Program-made: the position numbers and the translations under genes
Notes under the pieces: model-generated
Database searches by the model: none
What the model was told of the DNA's origin: nothing
Seen by the model: only the letters and a program-made list of their open reading frames with translations
Part shown: piece by piece, positions 1 to 7,516 of the stretch
Layout of the letters: the number at the start of each line of letters is the position of its first letter
How positions within the stretch are numbered: the stretch's first letter is position 1
Source: Actinomycetota bacterium
Lineage (GTDB): Bacteria; Actinomycetota; Geothermincolia; Geothermincolales; RBG-13-55-18
Direction: 5' to 3'
Assembly: GCA_014360685.1 (NCBI GenBank)
Contig: JACIXB010000002.1
Span: forward strand, 1-37,942
Length of the DNA: 37,942 nucleotides

Positions 1-141
1 GCCGGCCCTTTATGGTCCTGATCCCGATGAGCCTTGGGTGAAGGTCCTGAGGGGCATCAGTCAATTCTCAAAGGCAGTGTGATGTTTTCCATCGGGAGTA
101 TTTCCTACCATGTCTTTACACGAACAAGCGGATGGATGCGG

Positions 142-170
142 TTGACGTCGCCAACGGCAGTGATTAGAAT
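142..170 (+). promoter_or_regulatory. Sigma70-type promoter of the redox operon
   Basis: The -35 box TTGACG (142-147) is followed by a 17-base spacer and the -10 box TAGAAT (165-170). Transcription would start near 177, giving a leader of about 100 bases before the first gene at 279. I see no hairpin-plus-T-run in that leader. Bases 1-141 contain no gene I can support. Confidence 0.6.
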
Positions 171-278
171 TTTTTCGACTTAGCGCACAATGGAGTGCGA
201 GGCGAGAGACGATGTTGTCCCGACCGGAAACTTCGTCTCTTTCTTATTTCCACAAGGAAAGGAAGGGTGAAGGAGGAC

Positions 279-755
279 ATGGCCAAGAAAGCTACGCCCG
301 AGATGAAGGCGGTTGAGAAATACGAAGGCAAGCGAAGCTGCCTCATCCAGATCCTTCACGAGATCCAGAAGGAGTATCGATACCTTCCGGAACCCGCCTT
401 GCGTTATGTCTCCGAGGCCATAGATGTGCCCCTTACGGACATTTATGGGGTGGCTACTTTCTTTAAGGCCTTCTCCCTCGAGCCCAAGGGAAAACACACG
501 GTAACTTGCTGCATGGGAACCGCCTGCCATGTGCGAAATTCTGCGGGTGTCCTGGACGAATTGAAAAGGACCTTGGGCATCGAGCCCGGCGAGACGACGG
601 AGGACATGCTCTTTTCCCTCGAGACGGTGAACTGCCTCGGTGCTTGCGCGCTGGGTCCGGTGGTGGTAATAGACGACAAGTACTACGGCGAGGTCACCCC
701 GGTCAAAGTGAAAAAGATAATCGCGGAAGTGAAGAAGGGGGAGGGAAAGAAATAA
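279..755 (+). CDS. nuoE: NuoE/HndA-like [2Fe-2S] thioredoxin-fold subunit
   Basis: A 158-residue protein with the usual length and fold signature of the 24-kDa NADH dehydrogenase subunit, which holds one [2Fe-2S] cluster beside the FMN subunit. The four ligands are visible as C-x4-C (within CMGTAC) and C-x3-C (within NCLGAC). The ATG at 279 is chosen because AGGAGG lies at 271-276; an in-frame upstream GTG/ATG extension lacks such a site. It ends one base before the next gene, so the two are translationally linked. There is no membrane segment, and no Nuo membrane subunits follow, so this is a soluble HndA-type module and not respiratory complex I. The family is certain; the complex it serves is inferred. 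Confidence 0.93.
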   Translation: MAKKATPEMKAVEKYEGKRSCLIQILHEIQKEYRYLPEPALRYVSEAIDVPLTDIYGVATFFKAFSLEPKGKHTVTCCMGTACHVRNSAGVLDELKRTLGIEPGETTEDMLFSLETVNCLGACALGPVVVIDDKYYGEVTPVKVKKIIAEVKKGEGKK

Positions 756-756
756 C

Positions 757-2616
757 ATGGCCAGAATAGAATCCCCTGCCGCACTCGAGGAATACAGGCA
801 AAAATTGATCGAGGCCCAGCGTAAATATACCACGACCATCACTATCTGCGGTGGGACGGGCTGCCGGGCACACAATTGCACCGCCATCCACGAGGAAACG
901 CGCCGAGTCCTGGAAAAAACGGGTCTTTCGGAAACGGTCGAACTGAGATTCACCGGCTGCCACGGTTTTTGCGAGATGGGACCCTTGATGATCATCAAGC
1001 CGCAAGGGATATTCTACACACACCTCAAACCCGAGGACGTCGAAGACATAGTGGAAAAGACCGTGGTTGAAGGAAAAATCATACCGGAGCTCACGTACAA
1101 GGACCCGGTTGCCGGAATCTCTTACCATTACGAGCAGGAAGTGCCTTTTTACAATAAACAGGTCCGACTGCTTCTGGGGATGAACGAGAATATAGATCCC
1201 TGCAGCATCGACGATTACATAGCCCAGGGAGGCTACTCCGCCTTGGCGAAAGCCCTTTTCACCATGGAACCCGAGGAGATCATCTCCGAGGTGGAGAAGG
1301 CGAAGCTGCGGGGTCGGGGTGGAGCGGGATTCCCCACCGCCGAGAAGTGGAAGGCCGCCCGCCGGGCGATATCGCGGGACGGAATCAAGTATGTACTCTG
1401 CAACGCGGACGAAGGGGACCCCGGCGCCTACATGGATCGCAGCCTGCTTGAGGGAAACCCCCATGCCGTGCTGGAGGGGATGACCATAGGGGCTTATGCC
1501 ATAGGCGCCTGTGAGGGATATGTATACGTAAGGCACGAATACCCGCTGGCGGTGATCAACCTTTACACGGCCCTGGACCAGGCAAGGGAACTCGGTCTGT
1601 TGGGGAAGAACATCCTTGGTTCCGGCTTTGACTTCGATGTCCACGTGAGTATCGGTGGAGGGGCCTTCGTCTGCGGTGAGTCCACGGCCCTCATGGCCTC
1701 CATAGAGGGTCGCATCGGAGAACCCCGGGTCAAGCATATCCATACAGCCGTACGAGGCCTGTACGATAGGCCCACCAACCTGAACAACGTGGAGACCTGG
1801 GCCAACGTCCCCATCATCATCAACCGGGGGGCGGAGGAGTACGCAAAGCTGGGTACGGAGAGGAGCAAGGGGACCAAGATATTTTCTTTGGTGGGAAAGA
1901 TAAGGAACACCGGTCTGGTAGAAGTTCCCATGGGCATCACCCTGCGCGAGATCATCTACGACATCGGTGGCGGCATACCCGATGGCAGAAAGTTCAAGGC
2001 GGTGCAGACCGGGGGGCCTTCGGGGGGCTGCATCCCGGAGGAGCTCCTGGACACCCCGGTGGATTTCGACAGCCTCTACGACGTGGGCTCCATGATGGGC
2101 TCCGGCGGCATGATCGTCATGGACGAGAACACCTGCATGGTGGACATCGCCCGCTACTTCGTGGACTTCCTCTGCGGGGAATCCTGCGGCAAGTGCGTCC
2201 CCTGCCGCGAAGGCCTCAAGCAGATGCTTTACATCCTGGAGGACATAACCGAGGGACGGGGTACCATGGAGCAGCTGGATATTCTCCAGGAACTGGCGGA
2301 GGTCATGCGGGACACCTCCCTTTGCGGCTTGGGACAGACGGCGGCCAACCCGGTCCTCTCCACCCTGCGCTACTTCGGCGATGAATACCGGGAGCACATA
2401 CAGGAGGGGAGATGCCGCGCCGGGGTGTGCAAGCCCCTCATCACTTTCAGCATAGAACCGGAGAAGTGCACCGGGTGCATGCGCTGCCGCAAGTCCTGCC
2501 CGGTGGGGGCCATAAGCGGCAAGAAGAAAGAGGCCCATGTCATAGACCCGGAGAAGTGCGAAAAGTGCGGCATATGTCTCGAGGTGTGCGAGTACCAAGC
2601 GGTGGTAAGGAAGTGA
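757..2616 (+). CDS. nuoF: NuoF/HndC-like NAD(P)H- and FMN-binding subunit with extra Fe-S domains
   Basis: A 619-residue flavoprotein of the HndC/HydB type, longer than plain NuoF (about 430). In order it shows: a thioredoxin-like [2Fe-2S] domain (C31, C36, C68, C72); the FMN/NADH core with the glycine-rich GRGGAGFPT at 186-194; an SLBB region; the [4Fe-4S] site C477, C480, C483 and C523; and a C-terminal two-cluster ferredoxin (C571/574/577/581 and C601/604/607/611). Family members take hydride from NAD(P)H onto FMN and pass electrons along the clusters, or run in reverse. It sits between the NuoE-like gene (one base away) and the HydA-like Fe-S gene (4 bases away), so all three are one operon. 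Whether the nucleotide is NADH or NADPH cannot be read from the sequence. Confidence 0.95.
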   Translation: MARIESPAALEEYRQKLIEAQRKYTTTITICGGTGCRAHNCTAIHEETRRVLEKTGLSETVELRFTGCHGFCEMGPLMIIKPQGIFYTHLKPEDVEDIVEKTVVEGKIIPELTYKDPVAGISYHYEQEVPFYNKQVRLLLGMNENIDPCSIDDYIAQGGYSALAKALFTMEPEEIISEVEKAKLRGRGGAGFPTAEKWKAARRAISRDGIKYVLCNADEGDPGAYMDRSLLEGNPHAVLEGMTIGAYAIGACEGYVYVRHEYPLAVINLYTALDQARELGLLGKNILGSGFDFDVHVSIGGGAFVCGESTALMASIEGRIGEPRVKHIHTAVRGLYDRPTNLNNVETWANVPIIINRGAEEYAKLGTERSKGTKIFSLVGKIRNTGLVEVPMGITLREIIYDIGGGIPDGRKFKAVQTGGPSGGCIPEELLDTPVDFDSLYDVGSMMGSGGMIVMDENTCMVDIARYFVDFLCGESCGKCVPCREGLKQMLYILEDITEGRGTMEQLDILQELAEVMRDTSLCGLGQTAANPVLSTLRYFGDEYREHIQEGRCRAGVCKPLITFSIEPEKCTGCMRCRKSCPVGAISGKKKEAHVIDPEKCEKCGICLEVCEYQAVVRK

Positions 2617-2620
2617 TCCT

Positions 2621-3244
2621 ATGGTGAGGCTCGTGATCGACGGCCAGTCCGTGGAAGCCGAGGAGAGCTGGACGATCCTGGAGGCGGCCAGGTATTACGG
2701 GATAGAGATCCCAACCCTCTGCTACATGGAGGGCCTGTCCCCCTACAGCGCCTGCCGGCTGTGCATCGTGGAGATAATACGCGGGGGCCGTTCACGCCTC
2801 TCGGCCTCCTGCTCCTACCCCGTGCAGGAGGGCATCGAGGTCCGCACCAACTCGGAAAGGGTGCGCCGGGCCCGCAAGGTGATCATCGAGCTGCTCCTGG
2901 CCTCCTGCCCCAACTCCCGCACCCTGCAGTGCCTGGCCAGCAAGTACGGGGTAACCAGGATAAGGTTCCGAGCGGAAGACCGCGGCTGCATCCTCTGTGG
3001 TCTCTGCGTACGCATGTGCAAGGAGCAGATGCAGGCGGGAGCCATCGGGTTCGCCGACCGGGGCACGGGGCGCGAGGTGGCCATGCCTTTCCATACCAGG
3101 TCGGAGGTATGCCGGGAATGCGGGGCCTGCCTTTACGTTTGCCCGGTATGCGAGCTGCCCTGCCCCGGACCTCTGCAGCCGGGACAGCTGTGCAACTCCT
3201 GCCTGGACACCGTTCAGTTGGAAGCTTTCCCCAGCAGGGAATAA
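2621..3244 (+). CDS. NuoG/HndD N-terminal-type Fe-S subunit without H-cluster
   Basis: A 207-residue electron-transfer protein equal to the N-terminal third of NuoG or of [FeFe]-hydrogenase HndD. A plant-type [2Fe-2S] domain carries C34, C45, C48 and C64. The middle domain, which in relatives has a His plus three Cys site, shows only C96 and C104, so that cluster is probably missing. A two-[4Fe-4S] domain follows (C123/126/129/133 and C164/167/170/174) and then an unusual tail with C177, C181, C191 and C194. It stops there: no H-cluster domain, so this is not a hydrogenase. It starts 4 bases after the NuoF-like gene. Its likely job is to wire the diaphorase pair to the FMN protein encoded next. 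Confidence 0.85.
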   Translation: MVRLVIDGQSVEAEESWTILEAARYYGIEIPTLCYMEGLSPYSACRLCIVEIIRGGRSRLSASCSYPVQEGIEVRTNSERVRRARKVIIELLLASCPNSRTLQCLASKYGVTRIRFRAEDRGCILCGLCVRMCKEQMQAGAIGFADRGTGREVAMPFHTRSEVCRECGACLYVCPVCELPCPGPLQPGQLCNSCLDTVQLEAFPSRE

Positions 3245-3267
3245 AAGGAGAAGGAGGAATCCGAGCC

Positions 3268-4848
3268 ATGACCATGACCAAGTACAACCGCTCCGCGGCC
3301 ACCCTGTCCAAGAACCGCACGCCGGACAGCGTCAGCCCCTTCAGCGGGATGTGCGCCACCTGCGTCGAGGGCTGCATCGGGATGTGCGAGATAGGCAAGT
3401 CCGCCTACCGGGGGCCGGAGCTCATCTACCCCCAGCCCTTCGGGATCATAACCGCGGCCTCGGAGAAGGACTACCCCATTGACCTTTCCCATTTCAGCAT
3501 CATGGGCACCGCCGCCGGCGCCCACGGCGTCCCCGCGGACAGCGAGCACGCCATCTTCACCAACGTCAACCTGGAGACGGTCATCGGCGCCCAGAATCCC
3601 ATCAAGCTCAGGCTGCCCATCGTCGTCCCCGGCCTTGGTTCCACCAACGTGGCCAAGAGGAACTGGGAGGGCCTGGCCGGCGGAGTGGCCCTCTCGGGAT
3701 GCGTGCTCACCGTGGGCGAGAACGTTTGCGGCATGGACGACGAGGCGGAAATAAAGAAGGGGAAGGTGGTCAGGTCCCCGGACATGGAGTTCCGCATCAA
3801 GAGCTACCGCGACTGGCAGCAGGAGGGATACGGGGACGTCGTGGTCCAGTTCAACGTGGAGGATACCAAGCTGGGGGTCCCGGAGTATGTACTGACCAAG
3901 TTGGGCGTGGAGACCGTGGAGCTCAAGTGGGGGCAGGGGGCCAAGGATATCGGGGGCGAGGTGAAGCTCAAGACCATCGAGAAGGCCCGTTCCATGAAGA
4001 AGAAGGGCTACATCGTCCTTCCCGACCCCGATGACCCGGATGTCGTGGAAGCCTTCCGCGCCGGGGGCATCCGCGAGTTCGAGAGGCATTCCCGCCTGGG
4101 CATGGTTACCGAGGAAGGTTTCGCCCAGAGCGTGAAGGAGCTGCGTGAGATGGGCGCCAAGAGGGTCTTCCTCAAGACCGGTGCCTACCGCCCGGTGGAC
4201 CTGGCCCGTGCCGTAAAGTACGCCTCCGACAACCGAATCGACCTCCTCACCGTGGACGGCGCCGGCGGGGGAACGGGCATGAGCCCTTGGCGGATGATGA
4301 ACGAGTGGGGCATCCCCACCGTGGAGCTGTGCTGCCTCACCTACCAGTACGTCGATTACCTTGCCAAGCAGGGGAAGTACGTGCCGGCCGTGGCTTTCGC
4401 CGGAGGATTCGTCCTCGAGGACCAGATATTCAAGGGACTGGCGCTGGGGGCTCCTTATACCAAGGCCATCGGCATGGCCCGGGGTCCCCTCTGTGCGGCC
4501 ATGGTGGGCAAGACGGTGGGCAAGAGGATCCAGGAGGGCGACCTCCCCGTGTACATCGAACGCTACGGGAAGACCATGGACGAGGTCTTCTATTCCGGGG
4601 TCATGCTCCGGGAGAAGCTGGGCAAGGATTTCGATAAGCTTCCGGCGGGAGCCCTTGGCGTGTACACCTACTTCCAGAGGCTTGCTCAGGGGTTGGCCCA
4701 GCTGATGTGCGGAGCGAGAAAGTTCGCCCTCCAGTACATCACCCGGGACGACATCGCCGCCCTGACCAGGGAAGCCGCGGAGATATCGGGCATCCCCTAC
4801 GTCATGGAGCTGGACAAGGAGGAGGCCTGGAAGATCCTCAAGGGGTGA
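3268..4848 (+). CDS. Glutamate synthase-type FMN-binding domain protein (GltB2-like)
   Basis: A 526-residue protein of the FMN-binding central domain family of glutamate synthase, recognised by the phosphate-binding stretch around VDGAGGGTGMSPWRMM and the following barrel end AVAFAGGFV...AIGMARGP. Near the N-terminus C29, C32, C36 and C40 (C-x2-C-x3-C-x3-C) could bind a cluster. The glutaminase and GXGXG domains of true glutamate synthase are absent from the protein and from the operon, and the three-Cys [3Fe-4S] motif that follows the barrel in GltS is not visible. The ATG at 3268 follows AAGGAGG (3251-3257); a second ATG lies two codons on. As last gene of the operon it is probably the catalytic end of the complex, with an unknown substrate. 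It may be a standalone archaeal-type GltB homologue. Confidence 0.8.
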   Translation: MTMTKYNRSAATLSKNRTPDSVSPFSGMCATCVEGCIGMCEIGKSAYRGPELIYPQPFGIITAASEKDYPIDLSHFSIMGTAAGAHGVPADSEHAIFTNVNLETVIGAQNPIKLRLPIVVPGLGSTNVAKRNWEGLAGGVALSGCVLTVGENVCGMDDEAEIKKGKVVRSPDMEFRIKSYRDWQQEGYGDVVVQFNVEDTKLGVPEYVLTKLGVETVELKWGQGAKDIGGEVKLKTIEKARSMKKKGYIVLPDPDDPDVVEAFRAGGIREFERHSRLGMVTEEGFAQSVKELREMGAKRVFLKTGAYRPVDLARAVKYASDNRIDLLTVDGAGGGTGMSPWRMMNEWGIPTVELCCLTYQYVDYLAKQGKYVPAVAFAGGFVLEDQIFKGLALGAPYTKAIGMARGPLCAAMVGKTVGKRIQEGDLPVYIERYGKTMDEVFYSGVMLREKLGKDFDKLPAGALGVYTYFQRLAQGLAQLMCGARKFALQYITRDDIAALTREAAEISGIPYVMELDKEEAWKILKG

Positions 4849-4878
4849 ACCAAAGGCAAGGAACGGGCATCACGAGAT

Positions 4879-5664
4879 TCAGGTCGCATCATCCTCGCCC
4901 ACGTCGGCGAGGATGATTGCTTCGGCTATCTCGCGCATGGACTTGCGGGTGTTCATGGACCTGCGCCGCATGCGGCGGTAGGCTTCCTCCCCGTCGATGC
5001 CCAGGTTGCGCATGAGGGCGTCCTTGGCCCGCTCCACCAGCTTGCGCGTCTCCAGCTCCTCCTGGATGATGCGCGTCCTCACCAAAAGCTCGGTGTTCTC
5101 GATGGCTACCGCGGCCTGGTTGGCCACCGCGGTCAGCAGCTTGACATCCTCGGGGGTGAACTCCCGCGGCTCGGAGGTGTAGCAGTTGAGCACCCCGATG
5201 ACCTTGCCCTTCACGCACATGGGCACGCTGAGGAGGGAACAGAGTCCCTCCTTCTCGGCCACCCTCTTGTTCGCATAGCGGGGGTCGGCCTTCACGTCCC
5301 TCACTTGCACGGGGCGGTTCTCCGCGGCCACCATCCCGGCGATCCCCTCCCCCAACCGTATAGGCGGCTTGTTCAGGTACTCCTCGCTCACCGACTGGGT
5401 GGCCTTGATCTCCAGGGTCCCCTCCTTTTCGTTGAGGAGTAGGAGGGAACAGATGTTGGAGTTCATGACCTCCGCGGTGACCATGACGATGAGCTTGAGG
5501 ATGTCCTCCAGGTAGAGGTCGGAGACGATGGCCCGGCTGACCTCCTCCAGGGCTTCGATCTGCCGGCGGAGTTGGCCGTTCGCGGAGGGATCGGGGTCGG
5601 GATCCCCGTGGCCCTCGAGGCCTGGTTCATTATGGAGAGTGGCGCCCCTTTGGGGGTCCGGCAT
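4879..5664 (-). CDS. GAF-ANTAR antiterminator-type regulator
   Basis: A 261-residue cytoplasmic regulator. The N-terminal part predicts a short coiled linker, then a GAF sensor domain (roughly residues 45-190), a linking helix, and a C-terminal ANTAR RNA-binding domain (from about ETRKLVERAKDALM to the end). ANTAR proteins bind paired hexaloop hairpins in leaders and prevent termination; GAF supplies the signal. ATG 5664 is preferred because GGAGG lies just upstream; an upstream ATG at 5697 would overlap the preceding gene by 17 bases. It lies 16 bases after the CDP-alcohol transferase gene and converges on the redox operon with 30 bases between stops. No target hairpin pair was recognised in the window. 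Confidence 0.88.
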   Translation of the reverse strand: MPDPQRGATLHNEPGLEGHGDPDPDPSANGQLRRQIEALEEVSRAIVSDLYLEDILKLIVMVTAEVMNSNICSLLLLNEKEGTLEIKATQSVSEEYLNKPPIRLGEGIAGMVAAENRPVQVRDVKADPRYANKRVAEKEGLCSLLSVPMCVKGKVIGVLNCYTSEPREFTPEDVKLLTAVANQAAVAIENTELLVRTRIIQEELETRKLVERAKDALMRNLGIDGEEAYRRMRRRSMNTRKSMREIAEAIILADVGEDDAT

Positions 5665-5680
5665 CTCGGCCTCCAGGTGA

Positions 5681-6226
5681 TTATCCCTTCTCGACATCCT
5701 GAATGAACTCCCCAATCTCCCCCATGAACCGCTTCCAGTTGAAAGCCAGGGCCAGCGCTATCCACCCCAGGAAAATCCACCCCCATAAAGGCGCATGCAG
5801 GAAGGAGAAGATGATGGGCATGGCGGCCACGGGAGCGGCCTGGGCCATGACCACCGATTTCTTGGTCCAGACGATGGCCGTGCCCGCGGCGTAGAGCATG
5901 TAACAGAAAAAGGGCCAGAAGGGGACGTATCCCGCGGTTATGAAATAGAGGAGCCCCGTGTAGACCATGAACATGTCGATGGCGAAATCCAGTTCCCCGA
6001 TGACGGAGCTCCGTCCCTGCGCATCCAACCTGGCCATCCTGCCGTCGATGACGTCCGTGGTCCAGCCGAGCAGGGTAAGGCAGACTACCAGGGGAAGCAA
6101 CGAGGTCTCGGCGGATAGGGCACAAAGGAAGATGAGCAAGGCCAGGAAGAAGCGCACGCCGGTAAGCATATCGGCGATGGCCTTGGCGTTCTCCACCGCC
6201 CACCCGCGGATACCGCCCTCTCTCAT
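5681..6226 (-). CDS. CDP-alcohol phosphatidyltransferase family membrane protein
   Basis: A 181-residue integral membrane enzyme of the CDP-alcohol phosphotransferase family, which joins a CDP-linked lipid to an alcohol (for example glycerol phosphate or inositol) in phospholipid synthesis. About five to six hydrophobic segments are visible. The signature reads D-x2-DG-x2-AR, then G-x2-D-x3-D after RSSVI; the usual pattern is AR-x8-G-x3-D-x3-D, so this copy has one extra residue between the two halves. All four acidic residues are kept. The start at 6226 has no clear ribosome site but lies 7 bases after a TAGAAT -10 box, so translation may be leaderless. The alcohol substrate cannot be assigned. 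Confidence 0.85.
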   Translation of the reverse strand: MREGGIRGWAVENAKAIADMLTGVRFFLALLIFLCALSAETSLLPLVVCLTLLGWTTDVIDGRMARLDAQGRSSVIGELDFAIDMFMVYTGLLYFITAGYVPFWPFFCYMLYAAGTAIVWTKKSVVMAQAAPVAAMPIIFSFLHAPLWGWIFLGWIALALAFNWKRFMGEIGEFIQDVEKG

Positions 6227-6233
6227 AGGGAAG

Positions 6234-6263
6234 ATTCTACAATAAACACCCTGTCCCGGTTAA
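6234..6263 (-). promoter_or_regulatory. Promoter for a possibly leaderless CDP-alcohol transferase mRNA
   Basis: On the minus strand, TTAACC (6263-6258) is followed by 18 bases and TAGAAT (6239-6234). The start codon lies 7 bases further on, where transcription would be expected to begin, and no Shine-Dalgarno sequence fits between them. Confidence 0.4.
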
Positions 6264-6465
6264 TGGGGAATGGGATTGGTCACCTTCCAAGGGTTGGAAA
6301 CCAACCCGGGCGCAAGGCAGTCCCTACTCCGCTTAACGCGCAGGGTACGGGTGAGGACGTCTCCCGCGGAGCGTTCCTTCTTCACCAGCACCGCCCGGGC
6401 GCAGATGCCGATGGGGGTCTCCTGCCTGACGGTGTAGGTAATCGTGTCTTATTCCCAGCGAAGTA

Positions 6466-7047
6466 TCAGCCCCCGGTCCCCAGCGCCCGACGGAGCGTTC
6501 TTCGGCAAGAAGCGCAGAAGTCGCGTCCCTTGAGGTCGGTGTCGGCCAGGGAGTTGGAGAAGCGCATCACGCAGTTCGGATCCGGGCAGTGCTCCAACCC
6601 GAAGGTGTGGCCCAGCTCGTGAACCGCTTCTTTCACCACCCGGTCGCGGAAAAGAACCTCCTCCGGTGGAGCCCCGTAGAAGGATGGATGCAGGCGGGCC
6701 ACGGAGATGACGCACTCTCTCCCTCCCATCAGGGCCTGCCCGAAGACGAAGTTCAGGCCGGGGGCGTAAAGGTCCACGTCCGTTATTCCCAGGAGGCGGA
6801 GGTGGGTTTCCCGCGGCAGGGCGGCCAGGGCCTGGAGGAGGGACGAGGCCAGGTATTGCCTCCGCCCCGCCCGGTAGGCGCCCCTGGGCAGGTGGAGAGG
6901 CGGGCCCCAGATGGCCTCCAGGCCGACGATCTCCCTGATCGCCGGGGGGAGGAAATCCAGCTCCTCCCTCTTGAGGCCACCCAAGGGGATAAGGCCGATG
7001 GTTTCGTCCCCCCTTGCCCCAGGGGGTAAACCACGCTCCTCCGCCAT
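6466..7047 (-). CDS. amzA: Archaemetzincin-type zinc metalloprotease
   Basis: A 193-residue protein with the complete archaemetzincin signature: zinc ligands H143, H147 and H153 with catalytic E144 in HELGHTFGLEH, then C154, C159, M161 (the Met-turn position) and a CxxC pair C178/C181. The four cysteines would hold a second structural zinc. The spacing between the Met and the final CxxC is 16 residues, against 17 in the published pattern. No signal peptide or membrane segment is seen, so it is cytosolic; the substrate is unknown for bacterial members. The ATG at 7047 has only a weak purine-rich upstream stretch. It stands alone, with gaps of about 240 and 470 bases on either side. Confidence 0.93.
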   Translation of the reverse strand: MAEERGLPPGARGDETIGLIPLGGLKREELDFLPPAIREIVGLEAIWGPPLHLPRGAYRAGRRQYLASSLLQALAALPRETHLRLLGITDVDLYAPGLNFVFGQALMGGRECVISVARLHPSFYGAPPEEVLFRDRVVKEAVHELGHTFGLEHCPDPNCVMRFSNSLADTDLKGRDFCASCRRTLRRALGTGG

Positions 7048-7516
7048 TCACTCATTCCCGCCGTCTACAAGGTGATCCACGCCTGGAATCACCCCAACGG
7101 GCCTCCCGGTTTTCATTATCGCCCAAGTGAGCGGCGGAGGTTAAGGATCCATTCCTTTCCTCCGAGGCATCGTTTCGGCCAACCTTTCACCAGCCATCAC
7201 CAGCCATGCTCGCCCGCAGGGCACAACCTTGACGTTTCTCCGTCTCCCATGCAGCTCACCGTCGCTCTTACGCTTCTTTTGGACGGCCCCGCAAGCATCG
7301 ACCATACCGGTGAAAGGTGGTTCCCTTCATCAAGTTCCTGTCCGGCGCGTTGACCTTTGGGCAAGTTCTTCAATCGAGGCTCCTATTCCCAACTTCCCTT
7401 TTGTAAAGCCGCTTTTCGGTTTTTTGCCGGGCGAGGTATCCAGCGTGTAGAAAACAACAATCGGGTAACCCTTTCCGACAAGGATGGAGTCGCGGCGCGT
7501 CGCCCGGAAGGTGGCT
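7048..7516. other. Intergenic region without a recognisable gene
   Basis: About 470 bases between the archaemetzincin start and the CapA-like stop. Short open frames on both strands look random in composition and lack ribosome sites. I see no terminator with a T-run, no tRNA and no clear promoter. Confidence 0.5.

Noticed and set aside
703..2598. Long minus-strand open frame of 631 codons opposite the NuoF-like gene
   Set aside because: It mirrors a gene with complete family motifs, has His/Val-rich random-like composition and no ribosome site. Long antisense frames are expected in high-GC DNA.
2621..3244. [FeFe]-hydrogenase catalytic subunit
   Set aside because: The protein ends before any H-cluster motif, and no downstream gene supplies one.
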